A stretch of DNA of 64,000 nt from Meiothermus sp. (GCF_026004075.1 NZ_BPIK01000002.1:248001-312000), one strand, 5' to 3'; positions 41,784 to 51,445 are shown, counted from the stretch's first letter. Translations and numbers: made by a program. The notes: generated by a model not told the origin, from the sequence alone.

Positions 41784-42569
41784 CTAGGCCCCCATACCGG
41801 AGAACTGCCGGAGCCCTTTGCGCCATAGCCAGCGGTTGATCACCCAGAAGACCGCAAACCAACCCCCCAGCACCAAGAAGCCCTGCCCCACCCCACCGGG
41901 CACCGGCAGCCCGGCAAACAGCGCCGCCGGGAAGTAAACCAGGTAGGGGAAGGGCGTGAAGAGGGCAAGGTTGCGCACCACTTCGGGAAACACCGAAAGG
42001 GGGGCAATCAGGCCCGACAAAAACATGTAGGCCACAAACCATAGCTCCTCCACCGCAGCCCCGCGCTCGGTCCAGAAGCACAGCATGGCGAAGGTGTACT
42101 GCATCAGGAAGCGCAGCAAAAAAGCCGCCACCGAGGCGGCCAGGCCCAGCAGCACCCCCTCTACATCGGGCACAAAGCGGGCCTGCGGATATACCAGCAG
42201 AAAAACCGCCACAATCAACAGGCCAAAGGGCAGCCGGGTCAGGCGCTCGGCCAGGTGCTGCATCAGGTGATCCCAGCCGGGGTCAATGGGCTTCAAGAGC
42301 TTGAAGGATAAGCGCCCCTGCACCACGTCGTCCTGGAACTCCCAGATCACCCAGATGATGGTGAGCTGGCGCACCAGAAAGACGCACAGAAAGTAGCGGG
42401 CAAACTCCGGGGCCGAAAGCGCAAAGCTGCCCCCTTCGGCGGCCTGCGTCCAGACGCCCATCAGAATAAGCGGCAGCATGGCCGAAAGGGCCCACAAGAG
42501 CACCTCGGCGCGGTATTCCAGGAAGTAGGCGTACCAAACAGCCAGAAGGGCACGGAGTTTGCGCAGCAC
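41784..42569 (-). CDS. ABC-2 family (DUF990/ABC2_membrane_6-type) permease
   Basis: A 261-residue six-helix membrane protein: YAYFLEYRAEVLLWALSAMLPLILMGVW near the start, WEFQDDVVQGRLSFKLLKPIDP (the G-x-L-S-x-x-L-x-x-P-I-x-P hallmark) in the middle, and FPYLVYFPAALFAG before the last helix. These permeases usually come in pairs with an ATPase; none is adjacent here. The start is a GTG preceded by AAAGGGG. Export function is inferred and the substrate unknown. Confidence 0.82.
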   Translation of the reverse strand: MLRKLRALLAVWYAYFLEYRAEVLLWALSAMLPLILMGVWTQAAEGGSFALSAPEFARYFLCVFLVRQLTIIWVIWEFQDDVVQGRLSFKLLKPIDPGWDHLMQHLAERLTRLPFGLLIVAVFLLVYPQARFVPDVEGVLLGLAASVAAFLLRFLMQYTFAMLCFWTERGAAVEELWFVAYMFLSGLIAPLSVFPEVVRNLALFTPFPYLVYFPAALFAGLPVPGGVGQGFLVLGGWFAVFWVINRWLWRKGLRQFSGMGA

Positions 42570-42676
42570 CCCTTTAGTTTATGGCAGATTCAGGAGCCAG
42601 ATACCGCCTCTGCAAAAGGCGCGTAGCAATTAGGCCATGCGGGGTGATTCATCTGGTATAGCAAAAACCACCGTAC

Positions 42677-43111
42677 TCACTTGCAGCGCAGCACCAGCAC
42701 CGGCCTGTCCGAGCGGTGCAGCACCGCCTCAGTCACCGAGCCCAGCATGAAGCGATCCAGTCCGCTGCGCCCATGGGTGCCCATCACGATCAGGTCGTGG
42801 TTTTTGGCCTCGTTCAGGATGGCCTCCACCGGCCTGGCCTCCACCAGCTTGGTCTCAGCCTCGACTCCTGCGGCCTGGGCCAGTTCGCTGGCTTTGCTCA
42901 GGGCTTCGTTCCCTACCCGCTTGAGATCTTCGAGCAGCTCGAGGCCGTAGGGCACGCTCTCGGGGCTAATCCAGAGGCTCGAGCTGATGTTCTCCACGAC
43001 GTACAAGAACGTTACTCGAGCTCCCATGTTTTTGGCCAGTTCCAGGCCTTCGCGAATTGCAACTTGACTGCAATTGCTACCATCGGTGGGCATAAGGATT
43101 CTTTTGTACAT
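42677..43111 (-). CDS. Universal stress protein (UspA family)
   Basis: A 144-residue single-domain Usp. The start is MYKRILMPTDGSNCS, and the ATP-binding signature G111-T-H-G114-R-S-G-(9)-G124-S125 followed by VLHRSDRPVLVLR is complete, so it should be an ATP-binding member. GGGGGAG lies 4 nt before the ATG. Usps help cells survive starvation and stress, mostly as dimers in the cytoplasm. Monocistronic. Confidence 0.92.
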   Translation of the reverse strand: MYKRILMPTDGSNCSQVAIREGLELAKNMGARVTFLYVVENISSSLWISPESVPYGLELLEDLKRVGNEALSKASELAQAAGVEAETKLVEARPVEAILNEAKNHDLIVMGTHGRSGLDRFMLGSVTEAVLHRSDRPVLVLRCK

Positions 43112-43350
43112 TGCGCTCCCCCTGTTGTGTTGCTTCTAATCTAAGTCCTCCCCATCGGGACGAAAGACCTTATTGACCTGTAACGCCCCAAGGCTATCAC
43201 GTAACGCTCTCTTTATATAGCAAAAAAGCGATTATGGCGAGATGTTTGGGCTCGAGCTTCGTCAAGCGCAAATAACCAAAATTAACGTAACAGCCCGACG
43301 TGCATAAAGCCGAGGGACTTTGCAAAACCCGCCTACAATCGCAATTGCCT

Positions 43351-44463
43351 ATGACTTTTCCTGAGCTACTCGCAAGTCTGGTTGCCAAAGGGGTTTCCGA
43401 CATCCACATGCACGCGGGTTTGCCCATCATGGCCCGCCTACACGGCAAACTCACCCCCATTACCCAAAGCCCCCTGACCCCTCAGTACACCGATGCGCTG
43501 GTAGACATGATGTGCAACGAGCGGCAAAAAGCCACCTTTGCCGAACGCAGTCAGGTAGATCTGGCCTATGCCATACCGGGTGTAGCCCGCTTTAGGGTCA
43601 ACCTGTTTCGGCAGCGGGGTTCGGTTAGTTGCGTGATGCGGGTGGTCAATTCCGACGAAAACAAGCTCAAGATTGTCTCGCTCCCGCAGGAAACCCTCAA
43701 CTACTTCCGCGACAAAGAAAAAGGTTTGGTGCTGGTTACCGGCCCCACCGGCTCGGGCAAGTCCACTACTCTGGCCCGTATCATCGACGAGATTAACCAG
43801 CATCATTCCAAGATGATCATCACCCTGGAAGATCCCATCGAATATCTACACCGTAGTAAAAAATCTATTGTCGTTCAGCGGGAAATTGGGCAGGACGCCC
43901 CTAGCTTCAAGGATGGTTTGGTCGCAGCCATGCGCCAGGATCCCGATGTCATCATGATTGGCGAGATTCGCGACCACGCCACCGCCGCCGCCGCCCTGGA
44001 AGCAGCCCAGACCGGACACCTGGTCTTCTCTACCCTGCACACCCTCGACACCGTTCGCACCGTCAACCGCGTGCTCGACCTGTTCCCCCCCCACGAGCGG
44101 GAGGTAGCCCGCATTCTCTTTGCCGAGTCGCTGGTGGGGATTGTTTCCCAGCGCCTACTTCCCAGCAAACAAGGGGGGCGGGTTTGCGCCATGGAAATTC
44201 TCAAGGGCAACCTGCGCATCCGCGACCTCATCCGCGACCCCGACCGCTCCAACGAGATCTACGAAGCCCTTAAGGACTCCTCGCTGGATGGAATGCAGAC
44301 CTTCGACGACCACCTGGCGGAACTCTACGCCCGTGACCAGATCGACCTGGAAACTGCCCTTGCCCATGCCACCAGCGCACAGTACGTGAAGGTCAAGGCT
44401 CTGCAAATCAACGCAGCCCGTCAGACCCTAATAGACGAGTCGGTGGTACAGCAGACCAATTAA
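43351..44463 (+). CDS. pilT: Type IV pilus retraction ATPase PilT
   Basis: A 370-residue ATPase. The start ATG at 43351 lies 11 nt behind a TACAAT box and gives TFPELLASLVAKGVSDIHMHAG, the usual PilT opening. Walker A is GPTGSGKST (131-139). Asp-box and Walker B regions follow: MIITLEDPIEYLH and DPDVIMIGEIRDHATAAAALEAAQTGHLVFSTLHT (His box). The C-terminal domain has the RLLPS and AMEIL elements. The hexamer depolymerises the pilus fibre for twitching and DNA uptake. The C-terminal tail (QINAARQTLIDESVVQQTN) is slightly different from E. coli-type PilT. Monocistronic. Confidence 0.92.
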   Translation: MTFPELLASLVAKGVSDIHMHAGLPIMARLHGKLTPITQSPLTPQYTDALVDMMCNERQKATFAERSQVDLAYAIPGVARFRVNLFRQRGSVSCVMRVVNSDENKLKIVSLPQETLNYFRDKEKGLVLVTGPTGSGKSTTLARIIDEINQHHSKMIITLEDPIEYLHRSKKSIVVQREIGQDAPSFKDGLVAAMRQDPDVIMIGEIRDHATAAAALEAAQTGHLVFSTLHTLDTVRTVNRVLDLFPPHEREVARILFAESLVGIVSQRLLPSKQGGRVCAMEILKGNLRIRDLIRDPDRSNEIYEALKDSSLDGMQTFDDHLAELYARDQIDLETALAHATSAQYVKVKALQINAARQTLIDESVVQQTN

Positions 44464-44743
44464 AGCGACGCTCAGGAAAAAATGGCATAACCCCATCCAA
44501 ACAGAGGGGCATCAAACATAAAATCCAAGAAGCCATCATTTATGGTTGATGAGCCCGCCAAGGTACGAACGCCCTCGGCCAAGCGGGAAACCTGGGTCAG
44601 GGCAGTTCGTCGCGCAATGGCAGCAAGCTACCCACATCTGGCAGACGCCGCCACCAAGCAGACCTTCACGGGGCTGCAACAAACAGCCTATCCCCGCATC
44701 ACCCTTCTGCATTTGGCCGGTAGCGTGTAAACTCTAGTGCGGT
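44464..44743. other. Intergenic region, no convincing gene
   Basis: 280 bp between pilT and ndk. A weak CCCC/GGGG hairpin (44491-44510 area) may end pilT. A 62-codon frame at 44542 lacks a ribosome site and reads as unlikely protein. TAAACT at 44728-44733, 10 nt before the ndk ATG, is a possible -10 box. Confidence 0.45.
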
Positions 44744-45160
44744 ATGGAACGCACCTACATCATGGTCAAACCCGATGGCGTGCGCCGGGGCCTCACCGGC
44801 GAGATTATCAACCGCATCGAGCGCAAGGGCTTCAAGATTGTGGCGATGAAGAAGATGGTCATATCCCGCGAGACCGCCGAGACCCACTACGGCGAGCACA
44901 GGGGCAAACCCTTCTTCGAGGGGCTTGTCAACTTCATCACCAGCGGCCCGGTGGTGGCGATGGTGGTGGAGGGGCCGGGGGCCATCGCCGAGATGCGCCG
45001 CCTGATGGGGGCCACCCGCCCCTGGGAAGCTGCTCCCGGCACCATCCGCGCCGACTTTGCCACCACCGTGGACGAGAACATCATCCACGGCTCGGACAGC
45101 CCCGAGAGCGCCCAGCGCGAGATTGGTATTTTCTTCAAGCCCGAAGAGATTATTGGTTAG
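44744..45160 (+). CDS. ndk: Nucleoside diphosphate kinase
   Basis: A 138-residue NDK of normal length. It moves a phosphate between nucleoside tri- and diphosphates via a phosphohistidine. The catalytic H115 is in [12 protein letters not shown]. Other marks are [16 protein letters not shown] at the start, [18 protein letters not shown] (Kpn loop region) and [11 protein letters not shown] at the end. Its stop overlaps the stop of convergent uvrB (TTAG: TTA/TAG), so the two genes share their last bases with no terminator between. Confidence 0.95.
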   Translation: MERTYIMVKPDGVRRGLTGEIINRIERKGFKIVAMKKMVISRETAETHYGEHRGKPFFEGLVNFITSGPVVAMVVEGPGAIAEMRRLMGATRPWEAAPGTIRADFATTVDENIIHGSDSPESAQREIGIFFKPEEIIG

Positions 45161-47157
45161 CGTCGGCGCCGGCGTTTATTCTTCCCAGCGGTAGTGGGTT
45201 CGGGCAGGCCCTTGATGCGGGCCTCGAGGCTCCGCATCTGGTCGCGCAGGCTGGCGGCCTTCTCGAAGTCGAGGGCCTCGGAGGCTGCCCACATCTCGGT
45301 CTCGAGCTGCTCCAGCAGGCTTTGCAAAAGCGCAGGGTCGTCCAGCACTGCCTCGGCGGCCTCGGCCTCGTAGTCCTCGGGCTTGACCAGCTTGCGCACC
45401 GACTTCTGGATGGTGGCGGGGGTGATGCCGTGCTCGAGGTTGTAGGCCTCCTGCAGGGCCCGGCGGCGGTTGGTCTCGTCAATGGCGGCCTTCATAGCGT
45501 CTGACACGGTGTCGGCGTAGAGGAACACCTCGCCCCCCACGTTGCGGGCGGCCCGCCCGATGGTCTGGATGAGGGAGCGTTCGGAGCGCAGGAAGCCCTG
45601 CTTGTCGGCGTCCATGATGGCCACCAGCGAGACCTCGGGCAGGTCGAGGCCCTCGCGCAGCAGGTTGATGCCCACCAGGGCGTCAAAGTAGCCCAGCCGC
45701 AGGTCGCGCAGCAGGGCCTGGCGCTCGAAGGCGTCGAGTTCGTGGTGCAGGTAGCGGGCCCGCACGCCGTGCTCCACCAGGTAGGCCGTGAGTTCCTCGG
45801 CCATGCGCACCGTCAGCACCGTGACCAGGGTGCGCTCGCCCCGCGCCGCGCGGGTGCGGATGGCCCCCATCAGGTCTTCGATCTGGCCGGTGGTGGGTTT
45901 GACCGTCACCCTGGGGTCTAATAGGCCGGTGGGGCGGATGATCTGCTCCACCACCCGGCCCGAGACCTCGAGCTCGTAGGGCCCCGGTGTGGCCGAGACA
46001 AACACCACCTGCCCCACCCGCTCCAGAAACTCGTTGAACTTGAGGGGGCGGTTGTCCAGGGCGCTGGGCAGGCGGAAGCCGTAGTCCACCAGGGTTTTCT
46101 TGCGCATGTAGTCGCCGTTATACATCCCCCGAAGCTGGGGCACGCTCACGTGGGACTCGTCCAGGAGCACCAGGTAGTCCTCGGGGAAGTAGTCGAGCAG
46201 GGTGTAGGGCGGCTCGCCGGGGGCCTTGCCCGATAAAAACCGGCTGTAGTTCTCGATGCCGGGGCAGGTGCCCATCACCTCGAGCATCTCCAGGTCGTAG
46301 AGGGTGCGCTCCTTGAGCCGCTGGGCCTCCAGCAGCTTGCCCTCGGCCTCGAACACCTTGAGCCGCTCCTCCAGCTCCCGCCGAATCTCTGGGATGGCCT
46401 CCTTGAGCCGCCACTCCGGGGTGGCGTAATGGGTGGCCCCCAGCAGCACAAAGCCCGGCAGATCTTTAAGGCGTTCGCCCGTCACCGGATGCACCACCGT
46501 CACCCGGTCGATGGTGTCGCCGAACAGCTCGATGCGGATGGGCTCCTGCTCGTAGGCCGGCCAGACCTCGAGCACCTCGCCCCGGGCCCTGAAACGCCCG
46601 GCCTCGAGCTGCAGATCGCCCCGCTCGTACTGCAAGTCCACCAGCCGCTCAATCAGGCGCTCGCGGGGGCAGTCCTGCCCCACCTCCACCACCAGGCTCA
46701 TGTTCTTGTAGTCCTCGGGGCTGCCCAGGCCGTAGATGGCCGAGACCGAGGCCACCACAATCACGTCGCGCCGGGTGAGCAGGCTGCGGGTGGTGGAGTG
46801 GCGCAGCCGCTCGATCTCGGGGTTGATGCTGGCGTCTTTCTCGATGTACAGGTCGCGCCCCGGCACGTAGGCCTCGGGCTGGTAGTAGTCGTAGTAGCTG
46901 ATAAAAAACTCCACCGCGTTTTCCGGGAACAGCTCGCGGAACTCAGCGGCCAGTTGCGCGGCCAGCACCTTGTTGGGGGCCATGACCAGGGCCGGGCGCT
47001 GCAACGCTTCGATCACCTTGGCCATGGTCACGGTCTTGCCCGTGCCGGTCGCGCCCAGGAGGGTGACAAAGCGCTCGCCATCGCGCAGGGCTTCGGTGAG
47101 GGCGGCAATGGCCTGGGGCTGGTCGCCTTTGGGTTCGGGGCCTTGGTAGCGGAACAT
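45157..47157 (-). CDS. uvrB: Excinuclease ABC subunit B
   Basis: A 666-residue UvrB, the damage-verifying helicase-like subunit of nucleotide excision repair. Walker A is GATGTGKT at 35-42. The beta-hairpin that clamps DNA is present ([25 protein letters not shown]), as are helicase motifs [11 protein letters not shown] (DEAD-box position) and IGRAARN (motif VI). The C-terminal UVR motif ([20 protein letters not shown]) binds UvrC. The last residues are a run of Arg. No uvrA or uvrC nearby. The ATG at 47157 is supported by the standard [16 protein letters not shown] start. Confidence 0.96.
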   Translation of the reverse strand: MFRYQGPEPKGDQPQAIAALTEALRDGERFVTLLGATGTGKTVTMAKVIEALQRPALVMAPNKVLAAQLAAEFRELFPENAVEFFISYYDYYQPEAYVPGRDLYIEKDASINPEIERLRHSTTRSLLTRRDVIVVASVSAIYGLGSPEDYKNMSLVVEVGQDCPRERLIERLVDLQYERGDLQLEAGRFRARGEVLEVWPAYEQEPIRIELFGDTIDRVTVVHPVTGERLKDLPGFVLLGATHYATPEWRLKEAIPEIRRELEERLKVFEAEGKLLEAQRLKERTLYDLEMLEVMGTCPGIENYSRFLSGKAPGEPPYTLLDYFPEDYLVLLDESHVSVPQLRGMYNGDYMRKKTLVDYGFRLPSALDNRPLKFNEFLERVGQVVFVSATPGPYELEVSGRVVEQIIRPTGLLDPRVTVKPTTGQIEDLMGAIRTRAARGERTLVTVLTVRMAEELTAYLVEHGVRARYLHHELDAFERQALLRDLRLGYFDALVGINLLREGLDLPEVSLVAIMDADKQGFLRSERSLIQTIGRAARNVGGEVFLYADTVSDAMKAAIDETNRRRALQEAYNLEHGITPATIQKSVRKLVKPEDYEAEAAEAVLDDPALLQSLLEQLETEMWAASEALDFEKAASLRDQMRSLEARIKGLPEPTTAGKNKRRRRR

Positions 47158-47214
47158 CAGGGTTTTAGCTTAGCGAAAAACCGGCACGTTCTGCCTACAT
47201 CAGAATACAATCCC

Positions 47215-47610
47215 TTACCAGAAGGTCTCCACCCCAAAGCCCCTTATCTTGGGGTCGTTGGTCAGCAGCAGGGCTGCTTCCACCTGGCTTTGGGCCGCCA
47301 AGATGCGGTCGAAAGGGTCTTTGTGATCGGTGGGTAGTTGGGGGGCGAGCAGCACGTGCGCCCCCTCGATGCAGAGTTCCTCCGCCAGAAATACGCGTAG
47401 GTAGGCCCGGTAGTGTTGCAGGAAATCCCCACCCAGGGCCAGCCTTCCCAGCTTATGCTTGATGGCGATCTCCCACAGCGAGGCCGTGCTCACCAGGCGG
47501 GTGTTTTTGGGATCCTCGAGCAACTGCCGGGTGCGGGTGGGCAGCTTGTGCGGTTCGTACAGGGCCCAGAGCAGGGTGTGGGTGTCCAGCAGCAGCTTCA
47601 CCCCTGCCAC
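47215..47610 (-). CDS. PIN-domain toxin (VapC-like ribonuclease)
   Basis: A 131-residue PIN nuclease with the four acidic active-site residues visible: D9 ([12 protein letters not shown]), E47 ([11 protein letters not shown]), D101 ([10 protein letters not shown]) and D119 (LLTNDP). The THTLLW and DPFDRxLxAQ patterns place it with the group paired to Phd-like antitoxins. It starts 13 bp inside the antitoxin gene. Expected role: cleavage of specific RNA (often tRNA) when the antitoxin is degraded. Confidence 0.92.
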   Translation of the reverse strand: MAGVKLLLDTHTLLWALYEPHKLPTRTRQLLEDPKNTRLVSTASLWEIAIKHKLGRLALGGDFLQHYRAYLRVFLAEELCIEGAHVLLAPQLPTDHKDPFDRILAAQSQVEAALLLTNDPKIRGFGVETFW

Positions 47611-47822
47611 GGCGCCAGCTCCTCCTCGGGCAGCGGCTCAAAGAAGGCATCCTCCACGGTGCCCTTCAAGAAGCCCAGCGGCACCTTGTCCACCGGCTCC
47701 AGGGGCACCAGTTTGGCGTAGGGCTTGCCATACTTCGAGACCACCACCTCCTCCCCCGCATGGGCGCGCTCGAGCAGCTCAGAAAAGCGCTGCTTGGCCT
47801 GGTGCACGGTAACGATCTTCAC
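47598..47822 (-). CDS. Phd/YefM-family antitoxin
   Basis: A 74-residue antitoxin with the Phd fold: VTVHQAKQRFSELLERAHAGEEVVVSKYGKPYAKLVPL. The C-terminal ~35 residues, with acidic stretches (EDAFFEPLPEEE), wrap the toxin. The start is a GTG, 6 nt after a TAGGAT -10 box, so the mRNA is leaderless. The family represses its own promoter by binding palindromes in the shared 56-bp region. Confidence 0.92.
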   Translation of the reverse strand: MKIVTVHQAKQRFSELLERAHAGEEVVVSKYGKPYAKLVPLEPVDKVPLGFLKGTVEDAFFEPLPEEELAPWQG

Positions 47823-47878
47823 GTTTTTATCCTACATATTTTGACCAACTTTTACAAGCTATATGCTAACATAAACAT
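47823..47878. promoter_or_regulatory. Shared divergent promoter of two toxin-antitoxin operons
   Basis: A 56-bp AT-rich gap drives both pairs. Leftward, TTGTAA - 17 nt - TAGGAT leads to the GTG of the Phd gene. Rightward, TTGACC (47841-47846) and TATGCT (47862-47867) precede the RHH antitoxin. The two promoters overlap, so binding by either antitoxin could affect both operons. Confidence 0.6.
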
Positions 47879-48115
47879 ATGAAGCGAACCACCATTTACC
47901 TGGATCCCGAACTCGAGCTGCTGCTCAAGCTCGAGGCCCGGCGTTCAAAAAAGCCCGTGGCCGAGATTATCCGCGAGGTGCTGCGCAAGGGTATCACAGC
48001 AAAACGCCCGCGCTCTCGGCACGTCGGCGCGTTTGATAGCGGCCATACCACCGACGCTGAGCGTTTTGAAGAAGTGCTGGACGAGCTGGGGTTTGGTGAT
48101 CCGGAGAACAGTTAA
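47879..48115 (+). CDS. Ribbon-helix-helix antitoxin (VapB-like)
   Basis: A 78-residue protein. The N-terminal ribbon-helix-helix (KRTTIYLDPELELLLKLEARRSKKPVAEIIREVLRKG) binds DNA as a dimer. The remaining ~35 residues (HTTDAERFEEVLDELGFG) are the toxin-binding tail. Its stop overlaps the toxin start by 1 base (TAATG), the usual coupling. Confidence 0.92.
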   Translation: MKRTTIYLDPELELLLKLEARRSKKPVAEIIREVLRKGITAKRPRSRHVGAFDSGHTTDAERFEEVLDELGFGDPENS

Positions 48116-48513
48116 TGCTCCTGGATAGCGGAATCCTTATCGCTTATTACAACCGCCGCGATGAGTGGCATCAGGCGGCAGCCCGTCTCTTGGATGCAAA
48201 AGAAATACTGTTGCTGCCAGCCCCGGTCATCCCCGAAGTAGATTATCTGCTTGGTAAGCGCATGGGCCTGGCCGCTCAGATGGCACTCTACGAGGATATC
48301 GGGTCGCAGGTCTACCAGGTGGTCGATCTATCCGAAGCCGGATACCAGCGGGTTTTTGAGCTCTACCAGCAGTACCAGAGCCTCCGCCTGGGTTTCGTGG
48401 ATGCTGCTGTTATTGCCATAGCCGAGGAGCTGGGCATCGGGCAGATTGCCACCCTCGACCGCCGGCATTTTGGGGCGGTGGAGGCCCGAATCAAGCTCGA
48501 GCTGCTGCCCTGA
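48115..48513 (+). CDS. PIN-domain toxin VapC
   Basis: A 132-residue PIN nuclease with D4 (LLDSGILIAYY), E41 (VIPEVDYLL), D96 (LGFVDAAVIAIAEELG) and D115 (IATLDRRHF). This set matches VapC toxins, distinct in subgroup from the PIN protein on the other side. It is followed at once by a terminator shared with slpA. Confidence 0.92.
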   Translation: MLLDSGILIAYYNRRDEWHQAAARLLDAKEILLLPAPVIPEVDYLLGKRMGLAAQMALYEDIGSQVYQVVDLSEAGYQRVFELYQQYQSLRLGFVDAAVIAIAEELGIGQIATLDRRHFGAVEARIKLELLP

Positions 48514-48545
48514 AAAAAGAACCCCGCCCTTTCGGGCGGGGGTTT
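48513..48545. terminator. Bidirectional terminator between vapC and slpA
   Basis: An 8-bp GC stem (CCCCGCCC/GGGCGGGG, 48522-48541) has T-runs on both sides: TTCTTTTTTC on the minus strand and TTT on the plus strand. It serves slpA strongly and the toxin gene weakly. Confidence 0.8.
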
Positions 48546-48559
48546 CAGACCTTGGGGAC

Positions 48560-51181
48560 TTAGAAGTTAACCTTGTAGGCAATCTTGAAGCCCTGACCGT
48601 GGGTCGCATTGCCGTTGTTGACAACATCGAGGTCGGCGTAGCTGAAGACCAGATCCCAGTAGGTCCAGGTGAAGTAGAGGCCCTTCACGCCACCGGTGTT
48701 GGTGCCAGAAGTGCTGTAGATATCGTTGACGCTGGGGTCGAAAGCCTTGCTGGTTGAACCAACGAGAACCGACGCAACGTTCGTGGCATCGTAAGCGCCG
48801 TACTTCACTTCGAAGCTGGAGTTGGCGAAGAGGAAGTTCGCAAGCTTCACGCCAAGGGCGTACACCGTCTCGTTGGTGGTGCCGGTGGTGCGAGTGGCCC
48901 CCTCGGCCATGAGGCTGGCACCAAAGAGCAGGGGCTGGGTGGAAACCTGGACTCCAAACTTGGTGGTTACAGTGCTAGCGGAGTCGTTGTAGCGGCCAAT
49001 GGCCTTGACCTTGGCGGCGCCGAGGTCGAGGTTGACATCGCCGTAAGCCCCGAGCGAGGTGGTACCGGCGACGTAGTTGTTGGTGTAGAAGCCCGTGGCG
49101 TTGACGTTGGCGGCACCGAGGGCGAGAGCAGCCGTGACCTTAACACCCCAGTTGGAGGGATAGGTGCCGGTGCCGGGCTTTTCGTCTGGAACGGTGTTTT
49201 GATCAACGCCGCCCGAGCTGGCGTTCTTGTAGAAGCCCTCGAGGGTGATGGGCCCGAGGCCGAAGGTGGCGGTAGCACCGAGGGCGCTGTAGCTCCCCGC
49301 AGCTTTGCTGGCACCGCCGTAGGTGTAGTTCTGGAGGTAGCCGTTCAGCTTGAAGATACCCAGGGTGGCTCCAGCAGTGATACCGAAGCCGGTCTGGTCG
49401 TTGGCGAAGGGAGCAGCGTTGTTGCTGGATCCGGCGGTGAAGTTGGCATCGCCCGAGAGCATGTTGGCGGCCGTGATGGCGGCGCCAATGTTGCGGTAGT
49501 TACCGCTCAGGGTGAGGGGGCCCACCCCGGCATCCGCCCTGATATAGAAACCAGTACCGCTCACGGCGGGGTTGGGCGCGGCGATGTTGTCGGCGGTGCC
49601 GAAGTACTCGCCGATCAGGTTGATAGGACCGAGCGAGGTCTTGAGATCGATGCCGTAGGCGGTGCGGGCGGGGGATTCTACGCCGCCGCCAGCCTGCTGG
49701 TCGAGGCCTTCCTGGGCAAAGGAGGCACCCACGTTGATGGGCCCCACGCCAAAGGTAGAACGAATCGCGCGGAAGTAGGTGTTGTCCCCGTCGTTGGCGC
49801 CTTTAGAGCCGTAGACCACCGTGGTGGTACCGCCCAGCAGGAACGGAGCATTCGCGACAAATCCGTGGCCACGGCTGACGGCATCGTTGTCGAAGACGTA
49901 CTCGGTGAACTTATTCTTGACGCTTTGACCGAAGGTAAAGGTCAGGGCCTGGCCGTCGGCAACCTTCAGCGTGGTGGAGATTGTGTTCACCGTAAGGTTT
50001 AGGGCAGGATAGGACGTGCCAGCAACCGGGTTAGTAACTGAGGCGTTGATGCTGAAGTTGACTAGGCCGGGGTAGGTGTTGAGCTTGCCCGGGTCGGATA
50101 CCGCCGTGCGGTCTTTGAAGCTAAACTTCACCGACAGGCTAGCGGTGGTCTTGCCTTCCTCCACCTGGCCCATATCTACTTCGTCAACCGTCAGGCCGTC
50201 CCCATCGCTGTCGCCGGTGGAGAAGTTGCTGGTGTACAGACGATCGATGTCGAATATATCGCCAGCACCCCAGGCGCGCTTGACCTGGTAGGTCAGGCCC
50301 AGGCTACCCGAGATGGTGAAGGCATTGGACTCCAGGGTAGCTACGCGCTGATCCAGGGCCCCCACGCGGGTATCCAGAGCGCTCACCCGGTCGGACAGAC
50401 GCACCAGGTCGCTGCGCAGGGCAGTGGCGAACTCCTGGATGGCGCTCACGTCTTCGCGGTTGGCAAAACCTTCAAAGTCCACGTCGCCCAGTTGCTTCTC
50501 GAGGGCGGTCACCCGGTCTTGCAGGCTGAGCACGTCCTGGTTCAGCAGAACGGCCAGCTCGTTGAGGGCGCGGATGCTGTCGGCATCGGCTTCCACCTGG
50601 GTCTTGAGGGCGGCCACATCGCCTTCGACGCCATCGAGGCGCTCGGCCAGCACCTGGGCCTGGGCCAGGGCGGTGTCGGCAGCCACGCTGGCGGCTTCCA
50701 CGCGGTCGGCCAGGTCGGCCAGGGCGGCTTCGTCCATACCAGCGGGCTCAGCCTTCATGGCCTTGAGTTCCTCGATGGCGGCCTCGAGGCGGGCGATGTC
50801 GTCCTTGGAAGCGGCGTTGTCTTCCAGGGCCGATACGCGCACGCCCAAGGCGGCCAGCTCGGCGGCCAGCTCCTGCACCGCGTTGCGGATGGCGGTCATA
50901 TCCTCTTCGCTCATGCCGCCTTGACCCTTCACGCACTCGCCACCCTGCTGTAGCTCGGTAAGCAAGCGCTGGAAGATCAGGGCAGCCTGGTAGCGGGTCA
51001 GGTTGGTGTTACCACGGTAGGTTCCATCGGGGAAGCCCGTGATAAGACCGCAGGCCGCGATGCGCTCGACAGCTTCTTTGGCCCAGTGTCCGGCGGGTAC
51101 GTCGGAGAACTGCGCCTGACCGAAGCCTAGACCGAGCACGGTCAGCAACCCAGCCAAGTAAACTACTAGCTTCTTCTTCAT
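48560..51181 (-). CDS. slpA: SlpA-type SLH-domain outer-membrane porin / S-layer protein
   Basis: An 873-residue envelope protein. A signal peptide (VVYLAGLLTVLGLGFGQAQ) precedes one SLH domain (~24-77: FSDVPAGHWAKEAVERIAACGLITGFPDGTYRG, then LTRYQAALIFQRLL) that binds pyruvylated cell-wall polymer. Then comes a long coiled coil (~95-300; heptads of Ala, Leu and Val such as LAAELAALGVRVSALED). The rest is a large beta barrel of ~570 residues ending in FSYADLDVVNN ... FKIAYKVNF with a C-terminal Phe. This is the Thermus SlpA plan: an outer-membrane channel tethered to peptidoglycan. It is highly expressed in relatives and has a consensus promoter, a long leader and a strong terminator here. 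Confidence 0.92.
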   Translation of the reverse strand: MKKKLVVYLAGLLTVLGLGFGQAQFSDVPAGHWAKEAVERIAACGLITGFPDGTYRGNTNLTRYQAALIFQRLLTELQQGGECVKGQGGMSEEDMTAIRNAVQELAAELAALGVRVSALEDNAASKDDIARLEAAIEELKAMKAEPAGMDEAALADLADRVEAASVAADTALAQAQVLAERLDGVEGDVAALKTQVEADADSIRALNELAVLLNQDVLSLQDRVTALEKQLGDVDFEGFANREDVSAIQEFATALRSDLVRLSDRVSALDTRVGALDQRVATLESNAFTISGSLGLTYQVKRAWGAGDIFDIDRLYTSNFSTGDSDGDGLTVDEVDMGQVEEGKTTASLSVKFSFKDRTAVSDPGKLNTYPGLVNFSINASVTNPVAGTSYPALNLTVNTISTTLKVADGQALTFTFGQSVKNKFTEYVFDNDAVSRGHGFVANAPFLLGGTTTVVYGSKGANDGDNTYFRAIRSTFGVGPINVGASFAQEGLDQQAGGGVESPARTAYGIDLKTSLGPINLIGEYFGTADNIAAPNPAVSGTGFYIRADAGVGPLTLSGNYRNIGAAITAANMLSGDANFTAGSSNNAAPFANDQTGFGITAGATLGIFKLNGYLQNYTYGGASKAAGSYSALGATATFGLGPITLEGFYKNASSGGVDQNTVPDEKPGTGTYPSNWGVKVTAALALGAANVNATGFYTNNYVAGTTSLGAYGDVNLDLGAAKVKAIGRYNDSASTVTTKFGVQVSTQPLLFGASLMAEGATRTTGTTNETVYALGVKLANFLFANSSFEVKYGAYDATNVASVLVGSTSKAFDPSVNDIYSTSGTNTGGVKGLYFTWTYWDLVFSYADLDVVNNGNATHGQGFKIAYKVNF

Positions 51182-51379
51182 TCTGCCTCCTCAAACTCCC
51201 GCAGGTGTCCAGATGGATACCACACGAGAACCTGATGTTGCGGAGGTGCAGGATTTTTTTGTGGGGCGAGTTGCCGTGTTTCCTCTCCCAAAAATCCCTT
51301 ACACCCGCAACGGACGCTCGGTAAGAGACGACCCCACTCACGGGGCTCAAAAAGCTCTCACCTTGCACATCCGGGGGGT

Positions 51380-51409
51380 ATCATACCCGTGTATTTATCG
51401 GGCTGTCAA
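51380..51409 (-). promoter_or_regulatory. Consensus promoter of slpA
   Basis: On the minus strand TTGACA and TATGAT are 18 nt apart, the best sigma-70 promoter in the window. The predicted start near 51373 leaves a leader of ~190 nt before slpA. Confidence 0.75.
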
Positions 51410-51439
51410 GTATGAACAGGCGCTCAGACGAAAAAACCG

Positions 51440-51445
51440 TACAAT
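51440..51445 (+). promoter_or_regulatory. -10 box TACAAT upstream of the glmS leader
   Basis: TACAAT stands ~55 nt before the putative ribozyme cleavage site and diverges from the slpA promoter. The -35 region is not clear. Confidence 0.45.

Noticed and set aside
44542-44730. A 62-codon frame between pilT and ndk
   Set aside because: No Shine-Dalgarno or good promoter, atypical composition and no recognisable pattern.
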